NCBI GenBank assembly: GCA_030425045.1
Contig: JAUHVL010000018.1
Coordinates: 1-56,662, forward strand
DNA from: a bacterium
GTDB taxonomy: Bacteria > Bdellovibrionota > Bacteriovoracia > Bacteriovoracales > Bacteriovoracaceae
DNA length: 56,662 bases
Direction: 5' to 3'
Shown here piece after piece: positions 25,928 to 34,763 of this stretch. Position 1 is the stretch's first letter. Each line of letters begins with the position of its first letter. The notes beneath the pieces are model-generated. The model saw nothing but the letters and a program-made list of their open reading frames with translations, was not told the DNA's origin and ran no database searches. The position numbers were made by a program, and so were the translations under genes.

Positions 25928-26278
25928 TTACCAGTGAAAGAAACGACAACGAATACGGGGAACAACTCTTACAAAGGGATTGTAGTTATTGGTGTAAACG
26001 TAAAGATTGGCGTACTGACCTGGATAAAGAACAAGCCCTCTAGCGTAAGAAAACGCTTTAATTCCAGAACTTGTAAGACCAACCACTTTTCCATTACAAA
26101 CGATCGGGTTGTAATTCCAGTTATGAACAATTACGTTTCCGTAAGTTCTATCCATATAAACTTCTGTTTGAGCTGGAAAAGTCCCTACATAGTTTTGAAC
26201 ATTATGATGAGGTCCAACATAAGAAAAAGCCTGTCCGGCCATTATTAAAGTAACTGCTAACAAAATGCCTTTCAACAT
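25928..26278 (-). CDS. small exported aromatic-rich protein
   Basis: 116 residues with a signal peptide ending AFS. The mature part is rich in Y, N, V and H with a beta-type alternation (TYGNVIVHNWNYNPIVCNGK, LVLYPGQYANLYVYTNN), two cysteines (CNGK and RIRCRF) and no recognised family. It may be a compact periplasmic or outer-surface beta-domain with one disulphide. The start ATG follows gggagac. It lies 12 bases before rlmN on the same strand and may share its transcript. Confidence 0.7.
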   Translation of the reverse strand: MLKGILLAVTLIMAGQAFSYVGPHHNVQNYVGTFPAQTEVYMDRTYGNVIVHNWNYNPIVCNGKVVGLTSSGIKAFSYARGLVLYPGQYANLYVYTNNYNPFVRVVPRIRCRFFHW

Positions 26279-26344
26279 AATCAGTCTCCCATTAAAAAAT
26301 TAATACATTGCAAAATGGGTAATAACACGTTCTATTAAGGAATT

Positions 26345-26743
26345 CTAGTTGAAAATCCGACCCCAAAGACCAGACTGCTTTGAGCTCTCAATCGGTATGA
26401 TTTCACCACCCTGATTCATTTTTTCTTTAAATTCAGAGATATCATTAACTTCTGAAAGAATAGCATTAAGACCTGGCGCAGCATGAATATTGAGCTGATC
26501 CACCCCCAATCTTTCGGCCAATTCAAAACTATAAAGTCTGAGTTCTTCTAAGTTGTTGAAAACCCCAACTCTTCCCCGGTCGAGCAGGTTGGGGTCACGG
26601 CTAAACTTCTCTCGAAATAGCTCAAGCTTAAGATCAAGGTCTACTTGAAACTTGTTGCTGCAACAAACAGTAATCAGATGCCCCACGTCTCCATGGAGAG
26701 AAGGAGTGCTTTCAGTGTGGACTATCCATAAAATTGACTTCAT
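26345..26743 (-). CDS. hypothetical protein linked to the GH-like gene
   Basis: 132 residues, no signal peptide or membrane segment. It begins with a strand-like ILWIVHTES and continues with helices (LRLYSFELAERLGVDQLNIH). No family recognised. Its ATG overlaps the stop of the 570-residue gene by 4 bases, so the two are almost certainly translated together and should be studied as a pair. Confidence 0.65.
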   Translation of the reverse strand: MKSILWIVHTESTPSLHGDVGHLITVCCSNKFQVDLDLKLELFREKFSRDPNLLDRGRVGVFNNLEELRLYSFELAERLGVDQLNIHAAPGLNAILSEVNDISEFKEKMNQGGEIIPIESSKQSGLWGRIFN

Positions 26744-28452
26744 GAATACACTCCAAAATCCATTGAGACTTTCCCCTCGGGTAAGAATTCAACTTCGACG
26801 AGATTATGAGTGGTATTAAATTTTACATTTTTATCGTCTAAGATTTTTAATAAATTAAACCCTGTTTTTAAATCCAGTCGTAACTTCTTTTTGTAGTTAG
26901 TTGGATTATAAATACTCAGTCTTCTAATTTCTTCGTATTCAAGTTCTTTATAATCAGATGGTCTTGAACGCCAATTACAATGAAGTCCTTCGATATAATT
27001 AACGGGTAAATGTTTTACCACAAAAGTAGATATCAGTTTTTGCCAAAACTTCGACATATCTTCAACAGTACAATCCGCCAGTTCATCCCCATCGATAACA
27101 ACAAGACGACCTTCACCAAGAACGACATTGTGAACAGTACATTGTGACTTTATTTTTTCTACATTGAGGGAGTTTTCTAAAAAAAATGTTTCTAATCTTT
27201 TTAGTAAAGTCGCCTCTAGTCCCGAGCGATTAAAAATAATTTTCCCCCCGGCCATAAAAGTTCTTAAAACATTATTAAATAACTTTTTGGTCATTCCCAT
27301 TCCATGGAAAAAGAAGATCGTGTTTTCATAATCTAGACTTTCGTTGAAAACGTATTCTTCATTTCCTTTGTCTGCAAAGCACCAATTAAACTTGTGTTGC
27401 AAAAAGTCCCAAAGACCGAGATCGGCCCACATTATGGACTCAGGGTAAATAAGATCATCGATATCGTAGACTTCAAAAAATCGAAGGGGGTAAAAGAAAC
27501 CAGCTCCATCATCTTCATAAATTTCTTTACTTAATTTTTGCTCTAACATGGACTTCGTTACAAGATCTTCCAGCATTGTTTGAACAATACCGGACTTGCG
27601 CGAAGGTTTAATTAAAGTAGAAGAAGAAAGCACATCAAAAGTTACACACTCCATGATGTCGAAGCTATAATGTGATTTGCTATCGACTTCACAAACGCGA
27701 TCAAAATTATCAACCTGACCTCCGCCAAGAAAACTAACCTTAAACATGCCTTCCCAATTAGCAGAAAGATTTTTACTGGCACAGTCATTATAGAGAGTCC
27801 AGATGGTTTGATAAAAATCATGATGATTTTGAAACTCAGTAAGATCGGCAGACTCTTCATTAGCATGCAAAAAATTTTGAAAAGCAGAAGTATAAGCCTC
27901 TGAGCGATCATAAAAAAAGCTTCTAAAACTTCCCGAATTCAAACTTCCACAATCAATCCCCCAAACATCACAGTTCACTCCCTTTGCGGAGAGATATTGA
28001 CCAAGCTCTTTAGTAAAACGAGAAAAGCCTTTGAAGATTCTTTGATCAAAAAAGCTAAACATTTTATTGATTTCGCCACTGGCACCGAGGGCCCATATGG
28101 GCATTTTTTCTTCATCAACAGAAGGAATTCTCGCTAAGAAGGAAGGTACTCCTCCATTGGGAAGAAAAGGTGCTGGCGTTAGCGGTAATAAAAGAACAGG
28201 CGTTCTATTGTGCTCATTGACCTGAGACACTAAGCGAAAAATATCGGTTTCAGGTCTTAAAGTTCCAAAGTCATAATCATCACCCGTTTCCGAATGAAAA
28301 CTCCAGTTAATCGGAATAATAATTTTTTCATAAGCAGGAACTTGCCCAATTTTATCTTTCCACAATGATGCGGATGTTTTCCAATAGTAGAACCAGTTTT
28401 CACCGGGAAAAACTAAGTCAGAATCAGGGGTTATGGCGGGATTTGCCTTCAA
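26740..28452 (-). CDS. hypothetical protein, possible glycoside-hydrolase-like fold
   Basis: 570 residues, no signal peptide. The first ~240 residues have the feel of a TIM-barrel sugar hydrolase (PVLLLPLTPAPFLPNGGVP, FSRFTKELGQYLSAKGVNC, VWGIDCGSLNSG), and residues ~385-430 read like the class-I amidotransferase-type domain seen in GH42 beta-galactosidases (FFHGMGMTKKLFNNVLR, AGGKIIFNRSG). I cannot identify the two catalytic glutamates, so function is open; the resemblance is weak. The start is TTG, directly after an in-frame stop and with gaggt at good spacing, and no ATG lies nearby. It is followed by the 132-residue gene. Confidence 0.6.
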   Translation of the reverse strand: MKANPAITPDSDLVFPGENWFYYWKTSASLWKDKIGQVPAYEKIIIPINWSFHSETGDDYDFGTLRPETDIFRLVSQVNEHNRTPVLLLPLTPAPFLPNGGVPSFLARIPSVDEEKMPIWALGASGEINKMFSFFDQRIFKGFSRFTKELGQYLSAKGVNCDVWGIDCGSLNSGSFRSFFYDRSEAYTSAFQNFLHANEESADLTEFQNHHDFYQTIWTLYNDCASKNLSANWEGMFKVSFLGGGQVDNFDRVCEVDSKSHYSFDIMECVTFDVLSSSTLIKPSRKSGIVQTMLEDLVTKSMLEQKLSKEIYEDDGAGFFYPLRFFEVYDIDDLIYPESIMWADLGLWDFLQHKFNWCFADKGNEEYVFNESLDYENTIFFFHGMGMTKKLFNNVLRTFMAGGKIIFNRSGLEATLLKRLETFFLENSLNVEKIKSQCTVHNVVLGEGRLVVIDGDELADCTVEDMSKFWQKLISTFVVKHLPVNYIEGLHCNWRSRPSDYKELEYEEIRRLSIYNPTNYKKKLRLDLKTGFNLLKILDDKNVKFNTTHNLVEVEFLPEGKVSMDFGVYS

Positions 28453-28554
28453 TCATACCTCAAAAAGAAATCTTACTTTATTTTAGTCATGCTGCAAAAA
28501 TCTTGTCCAGCGGAATCCTATATTAAAGACAATAGTACCCAATACAGACAAATA

Positions 28555-28584
28555 TTGATATAGTCTGCCGCTAATAAATATCAA
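28555..28584 (+). promoter_or_regulatory. 7-bp inverted repeat, possible operator
   Basis: TTGATAT (28555-28561) and ATATCAA (28578-28584) are exact inverted copies with 16 bases between them, 22 bases before the first acyl-CoA dehydrogenase start. It could bind a fatty-acid-responsive repressor, but no regulator gene is adjacent. Confidence 0.3.
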
Positions 28585-28605
28585 AGCGTACTTAAAGGAT
28601 TATCC

Positions 28606-29748
28606 ATGTGGTATTTCAGCGATGAAGAGAAAGAACTTCAAAGATTGTGCCGAGACTTTGCAGAAAAAGAAATCGCACCCTTTGCCGAAAAACATGACAC
28701 AGAAGAATCATTCAACCTTGCAGCTTTTAAAAAAATGGGGGAGCTGGGAATTCTTGGTATTACTGCTGACCCCGAATATGGTGGTGCCGGTATGGGCTGT
28801 GTGGCCGCGACCATCGTTATGGAAGAATTTGGAAAAGCCTGTCCTGGCCTTACGCTAAGTTATCTTGCCCACTCCATCTTGGCCGTTAATAATATTCAAA
28901 ATAACGCAAGCGTTGAGCAGAAACAAAAATATCTCCCTAAACTGATTTCTGGTGAACATATTGGTTGCATGGGAATGTCAGAACCAGAGTATGGATCCGA
29001 CGCTATTGGTATGCAGACTCAAGCAAAACAAAACGGTGACGACTATATATTAAATGGTACCAAGATGTGGATTACGAACGCAGCTTATGCTGACATCGCC
29101 TATGTCTATGCCAGAACGGGAAAAGAGAAGAAAAATCTTTCTACATTTATTTTAGAAAAAGAAAAAAATCATTTCACAACAGGTAACCCCATTCACAAAA
29201 TGGGTATGCGCTCTTCACCAACGGGTGAACTTATTTTTGAAGACGTAAATGTGGCCGCCGAACATCGTGTAGGAGAAGAAGGAAGTTCTGTTTCCCATAT
29301 GATGGCCAACCTCGATATTGAAAGAATTACGATTGCAGGAATCTCTCTTGGGGTCGCCCAAGCTTGTCTCGATCATTCCGTAAAATATGCGGGAGAGAGA
29401 AAGCAGTTTGGAAAGGCCATCGGTCAATTTCAAATGATCCAACGAATGATTGCAGAGATGGCCACAAAGACCTCCATGATGAGAAACACTCTCTATAATA
29501 TTGCTTATCAATACGACCAAGGAGAGAGAGATAGTATCCATGCGGCCATAGCAAAACTTGGAATTCCTCAAATGGCAACAGAGGTGGCGTTAGATGCCAT
29601 ACAAGTTCATGGTGGCTATGGTTATAGTCGAGAGTTCCCTGTGGAAAGACTGATGAGGGATAATAAACTCAATGAAATCGGAGCCGGTACAAACGAGGTC
29701 ATGGTTCTCATTATCGCTAAAAATTTGTTAGGAAAATTTAAACAATGA
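28606..29748 (+). CDS. acyl-CoA dehydrogenase, isovaleryl-CoA dehydrogenase-like
   Basis: A 380-residue FAD acyl-CoA dehydrogenase with the family blocks CMGMSEPEYGSDA, GTKMWITNAAYADI, RKQFGKAIGQFQM and QVHGGYGYSREFPVERLMRD. At the position of the usual catalytic glutamate it reads NEIGAGTNEV, as in isovaleryl-CoA dehydrogenases, where the base sits in another helix. It is therefore more likely an isovaleryl- or other branched-chain enzyme than a straight-chain one. It starts an operon with a second acyl-CoA dehydrogenase (4-base overlap) and pgi. The ribosome binding site aaagga is well placed. Confidence 0.9.
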   Translation: MWYFSDEEKELQRLCRDFAEKEIAPFAEKHDTEESFNLAAFKKMGELGILGITADPEYGGAGMGCVAATIVMEEFGKACPGLTLSYLAHSILAVNNIQNNASVEQKQKYLPKLISGEHIGCMGMSEPEYGSDAIGMQTQAKQNGDDYILNGTKMWITNAAYADIAYVYARTGKEKKNLSTFILEKEKNHFTTGNPIHKMGMRSSPTGELIFEDVNVAAEHRVGEEGSSVSHMMANLDIERITIAGISLGVAQACLDHSVKYAGERKQFGKAIGQFQMIQRMIAEMATKTSMMRNTLYNIAYQYDQGERDSIHAAIAKLGIPQMATEVALDAIQVHGGYGYSREFPVERLMRDNKLNEIGAGTNEVMVLIIAKNLLGKFKQ

Positions 29749-30878
29749 ATGAACTACAAAAAGAATTAGTCGAACAAATCAATAAATTTAATGCTGAAAA
29801 AATTGAACCCTTCTTGGAAGAGGATGATCGCGAAGAAACTTTCAGAATGGAAATTTATCGAGGTCTTGGGGAACTAGGCCTTGCTGGAATTCCCCTGCCA
29901 GAGGATGTGGGAGGAGCTGACTTAGGTTACGAAGATCTTTGTATCGTTCTCGAAGAAATATCAAAATCTTCTGCTCCTTACGCCGTCACTCTTTCTGTCT
30001 CGACTATGGTTCAATCTATCATCAATGAATTCGCCACAGATTGGCAGCGAAAAACATTTTTACCTGCCCTCACTTCAGGAGAAGAGATCGCAGCTTTTTG
30101 TTTAAGTGAGTCTAGCTCTGGTAGTGATGCTGGAAGTTTAAAAACTACGGCCAAAAAGGTTGATGATGGTTATATTTTAAATGGAAATAAAATGTGGATC
30201 ACCTCTGCAGGTGTGGCTTCTACTTATCTCGTTATGGCGAGAACAGGTGGAGAAGGAACCTCAGGTGTTAGCGCTTTTATCGTTAAAGACGGAACTGATG
30301 GTCTCAAATTTGGGAAGAAAGAAAGAAAAATGGGGTGGAGAACTTCTCCAACTCGTGAAGTATATTTTGAAAACTGTAAAATTCCTCACAACCATCTTCT
30401 AGGAAATGAAGGAGAAGGTTTTAAGCTCGCCATGAAAGCTCTCAATGCTGGAAGAATTACCATTGGGGCTTGTGCTCTGGGGTTAGCAAGAAGAGCGCTT
30501 AAAGAAGCTGTTACGTATGCTCTTGGAAGAGAACAATTTAACCAAGCTCTTTTTGAATTCCAAGGTCTACAATTTATGTTAGCTGATATGGCGGCAGAAA
30601 TTGAAAGCTCTGCTTTACTAGTTGAAAAAGCTAGTAAGATGCATGATGCTGGAGGTTGCGGTAAGTTGCTTGCATCGACTTGTAAATTAAAATGTACTGA
30701 TATGGCGATGAAAGTTACAACTGATGCTGTACAGGTTCTTGGTGGTGTTGGCTACACTAGTGAATATCCTGTAGAGCGTTTGATGAGAGATGCAAAAGTT
30801 TTTCAAATCGTCGAAGGAACAAATCAAATTCAAAAAGTCGTTATAGCGAGAGAATTAAAAAAACAATTTCAATCATAG
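29745..30878 (+). CDS. acyl-CoA dehydrogenase
   Basis: 377 residues, full-length, with the blocks CLSESSSGSDAGSL, GNKMWITSAG, REQFNQALFEFQG and LGGVGYTSEYPVERLMRDA. Unlike its upstream neighbour it has the standard catalytic glutamate in IVEGTNQIQ, as in short/medium-chain acyl-CoA dehydrogenases. It oxidises acyl-CoA to 2-enoyl-CoA, passing electrons to electron-transfer flavoprotein (no etf genes here). Its ATG overlaps the previous gene by 4 bases. Confidence 0.92.
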   Translation: MNELQKELVEQINKFNAEKIEPFLEEDDREETFRMEIYRGLGELGLAGIPLPEDVGGADLGYEDLCIVLEEISKSSAPYAVTLSVSTMVQSIINEFATDWQRKTFLPALTSGEEIAAFCLSESSSGSDAGSLKTTAKKVDDGYILNGNKMWITSAGVASTYLVMARTGGEGTSGVSAFIVKDGTDGLKFGKKERKMGWRTSPTREVYFENCKIPHNHLLGNEGEGFKLAMKALNAGRITIGACALGLARRALKEAVTYALGREQFNQALFEFQGLQFMLADMAAEIESSALLVEKASKMHDAGGCGKLLASTCKLKCTDMAMKVTTDAVQVLGGVGYTSEYPVERLMRDAKVFQIVEGTNQIQKVVIARELKKQFQS

Positions 30879-30885
30879 GTTCATC

Positions 30886-32157
30886 ATGGAAGTCATTTTT
30901 AAAGGTGTAGAACGAATCTACCAAAGCCCCATCGCCTCTTTTTTCGAAGAAAAAAAGAACGCACTCAACTCTTGTTACGAAAATCCAAACTATGGTTTTC
31001 TAAAAATGGAAAATGTCATCGAAAGTGCCATTACTGATTGTCATGAAATCCATAAGAAGTTTTCTCATAAGACTCAGTTTATCCAAGTTGGAATTGGTGG
31101 AAGTGCTCTCGGCCCCGAAATGCTGATTTCGTCCTTAAAGAAATCGGACACTCAATTTACTTTTGTTAATAATATTGACCCCGATAGACTTTTTGAACAA
31201 CTGAAAGACTTAAAACCAGAGAGTTCTCTCTTTTACATTGTTTCAAAGTCAGGTTCTACGGCCGAAACCATGGCCAACTTTTCAATTATCTGCCAATGGC
31301 TTTTTGATCATGGAGTAAAGAAAGAAGATATTAATCAATACTTTGTTTTTGCAACAGATCCAGTAAAAGGTGACCTAAGAGAGTTGGCCCAATTGTTTAA
31401 AGTTGAATGTCTTGATATTCCTGAAAATATTGGTGGTCGTTATAGTGTTTTAACTTCTGTTGGTTTACTGCCAGCACTTTTTGGCGGGTTAAATTTAAAT
31501 GAACTTTTTGATGGATATAAACAAGCTAAAAAAGTAATTTTTGAGAGTGCAGAGAACTCTCTTTTTCAAAGCTGCTTTTACTTAGAAAAAGCTTTTGAAA
31601 AAGGCATCAACCAAACGGTGATCATGCCCTACTCTTCAAAACTTAGACAGCTATCAGACTGGTTTGTCCAACTTTGGGCCGAGAGTCTTGGGAAGCAGCT
31701 CGACCTTAACAATAAAATCGTAGAAACGGGCTTAACCCCAATTGCCTCTTATGGTGCAACTGATCAACATTCTCAAGTCCAATTATTCATGGAAGGACCT
31801 CGCGATAAGATAATCCTGATCATTGAAGTAGAAAGCTTTAACCATGACTTTAAATTGGAAAATAATTTCGACCAAAAAGCTCTTTCAAAGCTCTCTCCTT
31901 TTAGTCTCGCGACTTTATTAAAAGCTGAGCTCGAAGGGACCAAAGAGGCCCTTACTGAAAAGAATCGACCATTTCTGTCGTTTAAGATCGATCGAATTAA
32001 TGAAAAAGAAATTGCTAAGCTGGTATTTTATCTAGAAACCCTTACTGTTTTAATAGGTGATTATCTCAAAATTGACCCACTAAATCAGCCGGGAGTTGAA
32101 GCTGGTAAACGCTATGCACATGACTGGCTCCAGCAAAATTTTAATAAAAATTCTTAG
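30886..32157 (+). CDS. pgi: glucose-6-phosphate isomerase
   Basis: 423 residues with PGI blocks GIGGSALGPEML, SKSGSTAETMANF, PENIGGRYSVLTSVG, the phosphate/catalytic region YSSKLRQLSDWFVQLWAESL and GATDQHSQVQLFMEGP, and the C-terminal QPGVEAGKRYA. It is the shorter bacterial/plastid-like form (E. coli is ~550). It interconverts glucose-6-phosphate and fructose-6-phosphate. It starts 7 bases after the second acyl-CoA dehydrogenase, in the same transcript. Confidence 0.95.
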   Translation: MEVIFKGVERIYQSPIASFFEEKKNALNSCYENPNYGFLKMENVIESAITDCHEIHKKFSHKTQFIQVGIGGSALGPEMLISSLKKSDTQFTFVNNIDPDRLFEQLKDLKPESSLFYIVSKSGSTAETMANFSIICQWLFDHGVKKEDINQYFVFATDPVKGDLRELAQLFKVECLDIPENIGGRYSVLTSVGLLPALFGGLNLNELFDGYKQAKKVIFESAENSLFQSCFYLEKAFEKGINQTVIMPYSSKLRQLSDWFVQLWAESLGKQLDLNNKIVETGLTPIASYGATDQHSQVQLFMEGPRDKIILIIEVESFNHDFKLENNFDQKALSKLSPFSLATLLKAELEGTKEALTEKNRPFLSFKIDRINEKEIAKLVFYLETLTVLIGDYLKIDPLNQPGVEAGKRYAHDWLQQNFNKNS

Positions 32158-32175
32158 TGAATTCCCTGCCTTATA

Positions 32176-32204
32176 TTGAAATGTGAAGGGGCTAGATATA
32201 AAAT
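32176..32204 (+). promoter_or_regulatory. sigma-70-type promoter candidate for the cyclase gene
   Basis: TTGAAA (32176-32181), 17 bases, TAAAAT (32199-32204), 46 bases before the cyclase ATG and just after the pgi stop. It gives the FHA-GGEEF gene its own start site within the plus-strand cluster. Confidence 0.5.
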
Positions 32205-32250
32205 TCCATAGTGGCCAAATACAAGTGGTCCTTTAAATCCTGAGGAAAAT

Positions 32251-33156
32251 ATGGGTGATGATTCTACAATTGTCCTAACTGACATAAAAGCTGCGTTAGC
32301 GACTACTGAAAATGAAGCTTCTGATAAACCAGCGGCACTTCTTGTTGTTGGTGGTGATCTCAATGGAACTATTTTTGATATTGCCGCTCCTGAAATATCT
32401 GCAGGAAGAAACCCTGATAATGAAATCCCTCTCGAATTTAATGGCATCTCTCGCTATCACTTTAAAATCATCGAAGTTGAAGGTGGTCACTGTGTAAAAG
32501 ATGCGGGTTCTAAAAATGGAACTTTTTTAAATAATAAAAAATTGGATGGTTCAGCAGTTTTAAACAAAGGCGATATGATCAAAATTGGAAGTATTGCTTT
32601 AAAATATTTACCAAAAGGTGATCCAGAAAGACTTACTTACGATAAGCTACAAATGGAAGCCAATACTGATCAACACACTGGCTGTTATAATAAAACCTAT
32701 TTTAATAACGCCATCACTTTGGAAGTTAAGAAATCAAAAATTACGGGAAGTCCTCTCTCTCTGATTATTTTTGATTTAGACCATTTCAAGAATCTCAATG
32801 ATAACTTTGGCCATGATGCTGGAGACTTCGTTCTAAAAGAATTGGCCGGAGTCATCAGAGCAAACGGGGTAAGAGACAATGATATTTTCGCTCGCTATGG
32901 TGGTGAAGAGTTTGTCATCCTCCTTCCCAAAACGAATCTAAAACATGCTTTTGAAATCGCTGAAAGATTAAGAAAGCTAGTAGAGGCTCATCAGTTTATT
33001 TACGAAGGCAAGGAACTACCCGTAACGGCATCGATTGGAGTTGCCGACTACAGACAAGGTGTCGCAACAGGAACAGATTTATTTAAGCGTGCTGACGAAG
33101 CAGTTTACGCATCCAAGGAAGGAGGTCGAAACCAGGTAAGTTTCTATCGGGCCTAG
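32251..33156 (+). CDS. FHA-GGEEF diguanylate cyclase, DgcB-like
   Basis: An acidic, threonine-containing tail (MGDDSTIVLT) precedes an FHA domain (about 28-120; GR at 52-53, SRYH 67-70, KNG 88-90) and a GGDEF domain (130-301) with active-site GGEEF 217-221 and inhibitory-site RXXD 208-211, five residues before it as usual. It makes c-di-GMP from GTP and should be product-inhibited. Bdellovibrio DgcB, needed for prey invasion, has the same order and uses its FHA domain to read a phosphorylated N-terminal peptide; T6 or T10 here are natural candidates. The gaggaaaa ribosome binding site fixes the start. The Ser/Thr kinase at 37014-39179 is a possible partner (inference). Confidence 0.92.
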   Translation: MGDDSTIVLTDIKAALATTENEASDKPAALLVVGGDLNGTIFDIAAPEISAGRNPDNEIPLEFNGISRYHFKIIEVEGGHCVKDAGSKNGTFLNNKKLDGSAVLNKGDMIKIGSIALKYLPKGDPERLTYDKLQMEANTDQHTGCYNKTYFNNAITLEVKKSKITGSPLSLIIFDLDHFKNLNDNFGHDAGDFVLKELAGVIRANGVRDNDIFARYGGEEFVILLPKTNLKHAFEIAERLRKLVEAHQFIYEGKELPVTASIGVADYRQGVATGTDLFKRADEAVYASKEGGRNQVSFYRA

Positions 33157-33158
33157 TT

Positions 33159-34763
33159 TTGACATTCCAAAATCCAGATAACCACCCTATTATTCACCAA
33201 CTTCCAAACTTTCTAATTGATCAGATAAAAGCTGGTGAAGTTGTCGAGCGCCCTTCTCAGGCCATAAAAGAAATCGTCGAAAACTCAATTGATGCCGAAT
33301 CGACTCGAATAGAGATCGAAATCAGAGACAATGGACTTGAACTCATTTCAATCTCCGATAATGGTATCGGTATTGATTTTGATCAACTCCCCATCGCTTT
33401 TAAAAGACATGCCACTTCAAAAATTAATCGTTACGAAGACCTTTTTAATTTGGACACTTTTGGATTTCGAGGAGAGGCACTTGCCAGTGTTGCTGCCATT
33501 TCAAGACTAAGCTGTTTCTCAAAGCCTCGTCATAAAGAAGGTATCGGTGGAAAAATTGTTTATGCTGGTGGACAACAGGTTGAATACTTTGAAAACCAAG
33601 CTCTTCCAGAGGGAACAACTCTTAGTATTGAAAATCTTTTTTATAATACACCAGCAAGATTAAAATTTATACGTTCAAAACAATCCGAAAAAAATGCTAT
33701 TAATAAAATTCTTTATTCATTTTTGTTTTCAAATTTTAGAATTTCATTCTCCCTGAAATGGGATGATCAAGAGGCAAAAGTTTATCCCGCATGTAAAACA
33801 GAAAAAGAGAGAGTAGAACAAATATTTTCTCGAAAGAAAAATAATGAAGTCATTGACTTTAAAATTGAGCATGAAAACTATCATGTCCATGGGTATTTTT
33901 CGACAGAAGGAAATAAAGGGACTCAGGGAAAACTTCAATACCTTTTTATCAACAACCGTTACTTTCAAGATAAATCTCTTCATCAGGTTATTTTAAGATC
34001 TCTTGAATATATTTGGGGAGCAGGACATAGTGGCCATTACTGTATTTTTATCAAAGCTCCAAAAGACCAGGTTGATGTCAATGTTCACCCTTCAAAAACA
34101 TTTATTAAATTTCAAAACCCTCCCCTCATACATTCATTAGTAGGAGCAGGTCTTAAGCAAAATAAAAGAGAGCGAGAAACTTTTTCTTCAAACGAAAGTG
34201 AACAAACTTCTTCAACAGAACTAACGAGACCTCAATTTCATTCTCCAACCTTCACCTCTTCTCCAGAGCAAGCGGCAATGTCGACCATGCCCTCTTCAGG
34301 TGAGCTTTTTTTTCTTGGGGATGGTTTTCTCTTATTTAAAAGAGATGAAAAAAACTATATTTTAAATCTTACCAAACTTCTCGATCGATTCTTTTCCAAA
34401 AAAGTAAATACTAAAGAAAATAAACCCCAGGCACTGCTCGTCGCAATACCAATAAACATTTCAAATAAAGTCATTTTAAAAAAACTAAATGAAAATGGCT
34501 TTCATATCGAGACTTTTTCGAATGTCGATCAAAGTGAAAAGTACTTATGCAGGGCTGTTCCGCAATGGTTACTCGAATTAGGGACAAATTCTTTTCTACA
34601 ACTTTTCGTGCTCTATTTGTCAAATTCACTTACTCTTGATGAGCAAACTCAACGTTCTTTAAATAAGACTCATCTTTTAAAAATATTAGAACATGAAGAT
34701 AATGTCTCCACTTCCATATTAAAAGAAATTACCCAAGAGATGATTCACCAATGGCTAGTTTAA
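33159..34763 (+). CDS. mutL: DNA mismatch repair protein MutL, short C-terminus
   Basis: The N-terminal GHKL ATPase is canonical: IKAGEVVERPSQAIKEIVEN (catalytic E in the last helix), ISDNGIGI, RHATSKI and GFRGEALASVAA. At 534 residues it is shorter than typical MutL (~600 or more), and the C-terminal domain starting near residue 370 (SGELFFLGDGFLLFKRDEKN) lacks the DQHA-X2-E-X4-E endonuclease motif seen in most non-enterobacterial MutL. It may therefore need another nicking activity; MutH is not in the window. The start is TTG two bases after the cyclase stop; no better start exists. It overlaps miaA by 13 bases, a common mutL-miaA arrangement. Confidence 0.92.
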   Translation: MTFQNPDNHPIIHQLPNFLIDQIKAGEVVERPSQAIKEIVENSIDAESTRIEIEIRDNGLELISISDNGIGIDFDQLPIAFKRHATSKINRYEDLFNLDTFGFRGEALASVAAISRLSCFSKPRHKEGIGGKIVYAGGQQVEYFENQALPEGTTLSIENLFYNTPARLKFIRSKQSEKNAINKILYSFLFSNFRISFSLKWDDQEAKVYPACKTEKERVEQIFSRKKNNEVIDFKIEHENYHVHGYFSTEGNKGTQGKLQYLFINNRYFQDKSLHQVILRSLEYIWGAGHSGHYCIFIKAPKDQVDVNVHPSKTFIKFQNPPLIHSLVGAGLKQNKRERETFSSNESEQTSSTELTRPQFHSPTFTSSPEQAAMSTMPSSGELFFLGDGFLLFKRDEKNYILNLTKLLDRFFSKKVNTKENKPQALLVAIPINISNKVILKKLNENGFHIETFSNVDQSEKYLCRAVPQWLLELGTNSFLQLFVLYLSNSLTLDEQTQRSLNKTHLLKILEHEDNVSTSILKEITQEMIHQWLV

